A stretch of 6,184 bases of DNA. It comes from Paracoccaceae bacterium. GTDB taxonomy: Bacteria; Pseudomonadota; Alphaproteobacteria; Rhodobacterales; Rhodobacteraceae. This document shows positions 3,678 through 6,184 of the stretch, piece after piece. Position numbers and translations under genes: made by a program. The notes beneath the pieces are model-generated. The model was not told the DNA's origin. It saw only the letters and a program-made list of their open reading frames with translations, and searched no databases. The DNA lies in contig WFQA01000157.1 in NCBI GenBank assembly GCA_015487255.1, positions 1 through 6,184 of the forward strand. The letters are read 5' to 3'. Positions within the stretch are counted from its first letter, which is position 1; each line of letters begins with the position of its first letter.

Positions 3678-6184
3678 GTGGCAGCAAAAAGCGGCCTAAA
3701 TCTCGGCGCAGAAAGCGCAAGGAAAGCAAGGTCGAGGCGCTGCTGCGCGCCCGCGGCTCCGAAACGCTTGGCTTTGGCTTTGTGATCATCGCACTGTTGC
3801 TGCTGGCCAGTTTTGCCACCTATTCCAGCGATGACCCGTCGTTTTTTGTGCAGACCAGCCATGCGCCGTCCAACCTGCTTGGCAGCTTTGGCTCTTATCT
3901 GGCCGATGCGATGCACCGGGTGCTGGGGGCCAGCTTTTGGAGCCTGCCGATGATCTTTCTGGTCTGGGGGCTGCGGTTGATGCTGCATATAGGGGCCAAC
4001 CGGGTGCTGCGGCGGCTGATCATCGCGCCGATCGGCGTTGCCATAACCGCGATTTTCTTTTCCACCCATGTGCCATTGGCCAGCTGGAGCTATGAATACG
4101 GGCTGGGCGGCATATTGGGTGATGCGTTTTTGCAGGATCTGCTGGGGTTTCTGCCGCTTGAGCTGTCAAACGGGCTGAAGCTGGCAACCCTTGTTCTGGC
4201 AGCATTGTTTGTGCTGATCGGGCTTTATGTGCTTGGCATGAACAAGCTGGAGGCCAAGCTGGCATGGCGCTATTTTCTCGCCGGGCTGGTGGTGATTTAT
4301 CTGTTGTTTCGCGGGGCGGTGGCCAGGCTGATGCCCTCGTTGGCGGTGGGCATGCGCAAAGGGGCAAGCACATTGGGGGCCGGGCTTTCAGTGGCCGGGC
4401 AAAAAGGGCTGGGGGCGGCGCAAAGCGCAGCACTTCAGGCCAAGGCCCGGCGCGAGGAGGCCCGCACACGGCAGGCCATGGCCAAGGAAAACCAGCTCAG
4501 CAAGTTTGGTGACCGGCTGGATGCCCTGCGGGAGGAAAATATCGACGAAGCACCGCCCGAGCAGATGCCGGCCGTGGCCCCGCGCCCGGATGCCGCCTCA
4601 CTTCTGGCGCGCATATCATCGCGTATGCGCCCGGAGGTGCCGGATGATGACCCGGATATGGTGATCGATGACGGCCCCGCGCCACAGCTGCCCGATGGCC
4701 CGCGGCTTGGCGGGGTGCGCCGCGCCACCGGCCCGGTGCCGGACCCGCAATCGCAGGTTTCAGAACCGGCGGGGGTGGTGCCCAGGCCCGAACCAAGGGT
4801 TAAGCACCCCGATGGCAAGCCGATCCCGAAAAGCAAGCGCGCCCTGGCCGAAGAGCAGCCCACCCTTGGCTTGGAGCCGCGCGCGCAAGGCTATGAAGCG
4901 CCGCCGCTCTCCTTGCTGGAAAACCCGGTCAATGTGGTGCGCCAGACCCTGAGCGATGACGCGCTCAACGCCAATGCCCGCCTGCTGGAAACCGTGCTGG
5001 ATGATTACGGGGTCAAGGGCGAGATCGTGCGGGTGCGCCCCGGCCCGGTGGTGACCATGTATGAGCTGGAACCGGCAGCCGGGCTGAAGGCAAGCCGGGT
5101 GATCGGGCTGGCTGATGATATCGCGCGCTCGATGTCGGCCTTGGCGGCGCGGGTTTCGACCGTGCCGGGGCGGTCGATTATCGGGATCGAGCTGCCCAAT
5201 GATAACCGCGAGATGGTGCTGTTGCGCGAGATATTCTCGTCGCGCGCTTTTGGTGACAGCAAACACAAGCTGCCGATGGCGCTGGGCAAGGATATTGGCG
5301 GGGAGCCGGTGGTGGTCAACCTGGCCAAAATGCCGCATTTGCTGATTGCCGGCACCACCGGCTCGGGTAAATCGGTGGGGATCAATACCATGATCCTCTC
5401 CTTGCTCTATGCGCTTTCGCCCGAGGAATGCCGGCTGATCATGATCGATCCCAAAATGCTGGAGCTGAGCGTTTATGACGGTATCCCGCACCTGCTTTCG
5501 CCGGTGGTGACCGACCCCAAAAAGGCGGTGGTGGCGCTGAAATGGGCGGTGGCGGAGATGGAGGAGCGTTATCGCAAGATGTCCAAGCTCAATGTGCGCG
5601 GTATCGAGGCGTTTAATGGTCGGGTGGAGGATGCCTTGCGCAAGGATGAGGCCTTTACCCGCACGGTGCAGACCGGCTTTGATGACGAAACCGGCGAGCC
5701 GGTGTTCGAGACCGAGGAATACTCCTTGGAGAAAATGCCCTATATCGTGGTGATCGTTGACGAAATGGCCGACCTGATGATGGTGGCGGGCAAGGAGATC
5801 GAGGCCTGTATCCAGCGCCTGGCGCAGATGGCGCGGGCGGCGGGGATTCACCTGATCATGGCCACGCAGCGGCCTTCGGTGGATGTGATCACCGGCACGA
5901 TCAAGGCCAATTTCCCCACCCGGATCAGCTTTCAGGTGACCAGCAAAATCGACAGCCGCACGGTGCTGGGTGAAATGGGGGCCGAGCAGCTTTTGGGCAA
6001 GGGTGATATGCTGTTCATGGCCGGCGGTGGGCGCATTACCCGGGTGCATGGGCCGTTTGTGTCGGATCAGGAGGTCGAGGAGGTGGTGAATTTCCTCAAG
6101 GCGCAAGGTGTGCCGGAATATGTATCGGGGGTGGTCGAGGGGCCAAAAAGTGGCGAAAGTGCCGAAATAGACGCGGTGCTGGGC
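3665..6184 (+). CDS. ftsK: DNA translocase FtsK, 3'-truncated by window edge
   Basis: The first 840 residues are present with no stop. FtsK is a septum-anchored hexameric ATPase that pumps chromosomal DNA toward the dif site and helps XerCD resolve dimers during division. A basic tail (KKRPKSRRRKRK, 8-19) precedes hydrophobic segments near 34-54, 86-107, 117-135 and 172-191, with another at about 203-216; the usual count is four. Residues 225-412 form a charged, Pro-rich linker that is short compared with E. coli FtsK. The motor's alpha domain begins near 413 (PPLSLLENP). The RecA-like beta domain has Walker A GTTGSGKS at 563-570, Walker B IVVIVDE ending at Asp699-Glu700, and TQRPSVDV at 734-741. 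All ATPase motifs are intact. The sequence leaves the window after FLKAQGVPEYVSGVVEG, just where a linker to the gamma winged-helix (KOPS-reading) domain is expected. The ATG at 3665 overlaps the dapC stop by 13 bases and has its own ribosome site. It could equally be named SpoIIIE/FtsK family, but the membrane N-terminus favours FtsK. Confidence 0.97.
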   Translation, partial: MALLSGSKKRPKSRRRKRKESKVEALLRARGSETLGFGFVIIALLLLASFATYSSDDPSFFVQTSHAPSNLLGSFGSYLADAMHRVLGASFWSLPMIFLVWGLRLMLHIGANRVLRRLIIAPIGVAITAIFFSTHVPLASWSYEYGLGGILGDAFLQDLLGFLPLELSNGLKLATLVLAALFVLIGLYVLGMNKLEAKLAWRYFLAGLVVIYLLFRGAVARLMPSLAVGMRKGASTLGAGLSVAGQKGLGAAQSAALQAKARREEARTRQAMAKENQLSKFGDRLDALREENIDEAPPEQMPAVAPRPDAASLLARISSRMRPEVPDDDPDMVIDDGPAPQLPDGPRLGGVRRATGPVPDPQSQVSEPAGVVPRPEPRVKHPDGKPIPKSKRALAEEQPTLGLEPRAQGYEAPPLSLLENPVNVVRQTLSDDALNANARLLETVLDDYGVKGEIVRVRPGPVVTMYELEPAAGLKASRVIGLADDIARSMSALAARVSTVPGRSIIGIELPNDNREMVLLREIFSSRAFGDSKHKLPMALGKDIGGEPVVVNLAKMPHLLIAGTTGSGKSVGINTMILSLLYALSPEECRLIMIDPKMLELSVYDGIPHLLSPVVTDPKKAVVALKWAVAEMEERYRKMSKLNVRGIEAFNGRVEDALRKDEAFTRTVQTGFDDETGEPVFETEEYSLEKMPYIVVIVDEMADLMMVAGKEIEACIQRLAQMARAAGIHLIMATQRPSVDVITGTIKANFPTRISFQVTSKIDSRTVLGEMGAEQLLGKGDMLFMAGGGRITRVHGPFVSDQEVEEVVNFLKAQGVPEYVSGVVEGPKSGESAEIDAVLG

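Noticed and set aside
4760..6106. Minus-strand open frame of 448 codons opposite ftsK
   Set aside because: It is His/Arg-rich antisense shadow of the FtsK motor domain, whose ATPase motifs are intact on the plus strand.

Overview
The window looks like chromosomal DNA from an alphaproteobacterium, most likely of the Hyphomicrobiales (Rhizobiales). Three things suggest this: high GC content, an aminotransferase of the DapC type joined directly to ftsK, and a short two-hairpin intergenic repeat that resembles the palindromic elements I know from rhizobial and Brucella-type genomes. The taxonomic call is inference from memory, not from a search.

Layout, left to right. Bases 1-633 (+) are the 3' part of a clan GH-A-like glycoside hydrolase gene whose beginning lies outside the window. 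Bases 627-739 hold a compact repeat with two internal stem-loops and a perfect 10-bp terminal inverted repeat. It fills the gap between two convergent genes, and its two ends carry the TAG stop codons of both. Bases 733-1947 (-) encode a complete iron-sulfur, SAM-dependent RNA uridine C5-methyltransferase of the TrmA/RlmD family. Bases 1948-2471 are a 524-base divergent intergenic region. It has a perfect DnaA-box 9-mer just upstream of the methyltransferase gene and then a GC-rich stretch of about 400 bases crowded with short inverted repeats. I find no protein there that I can support. Bases 2472-3677 (+) encode a DapC-like aminotransferase. Bases 3665-6184 (+) encode the first 840 residues of the DNA translocase FtsK, overlapping the aminotransferase by 13 bases and running off the right edge before the expected C-terminal winged-helix domain.

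The aminotransferase and ftsK form one translationally coupled unit. If the DapC assignment is right, the unit joins a step of lysine/meso-diaminopimelate synthesis (a peptidoglycan precursor) to septal DNA translocation. The methyltransferase is transcribed away from them and is probably an independent rRNA/tRNA modification gene. The glycoside hydrolase has no evident functional link to the rest.

The genes are mostly ordinary and I see no clear new multi-gene system. The parts most worth a second look are non-coding: the stop-codon-supplying repeat at 627-739, the nested inverted-repeat block at 2041-2440, the DnaA box at 1980-1988, and three same-strand KOPS-like octamers at 1489-2063.
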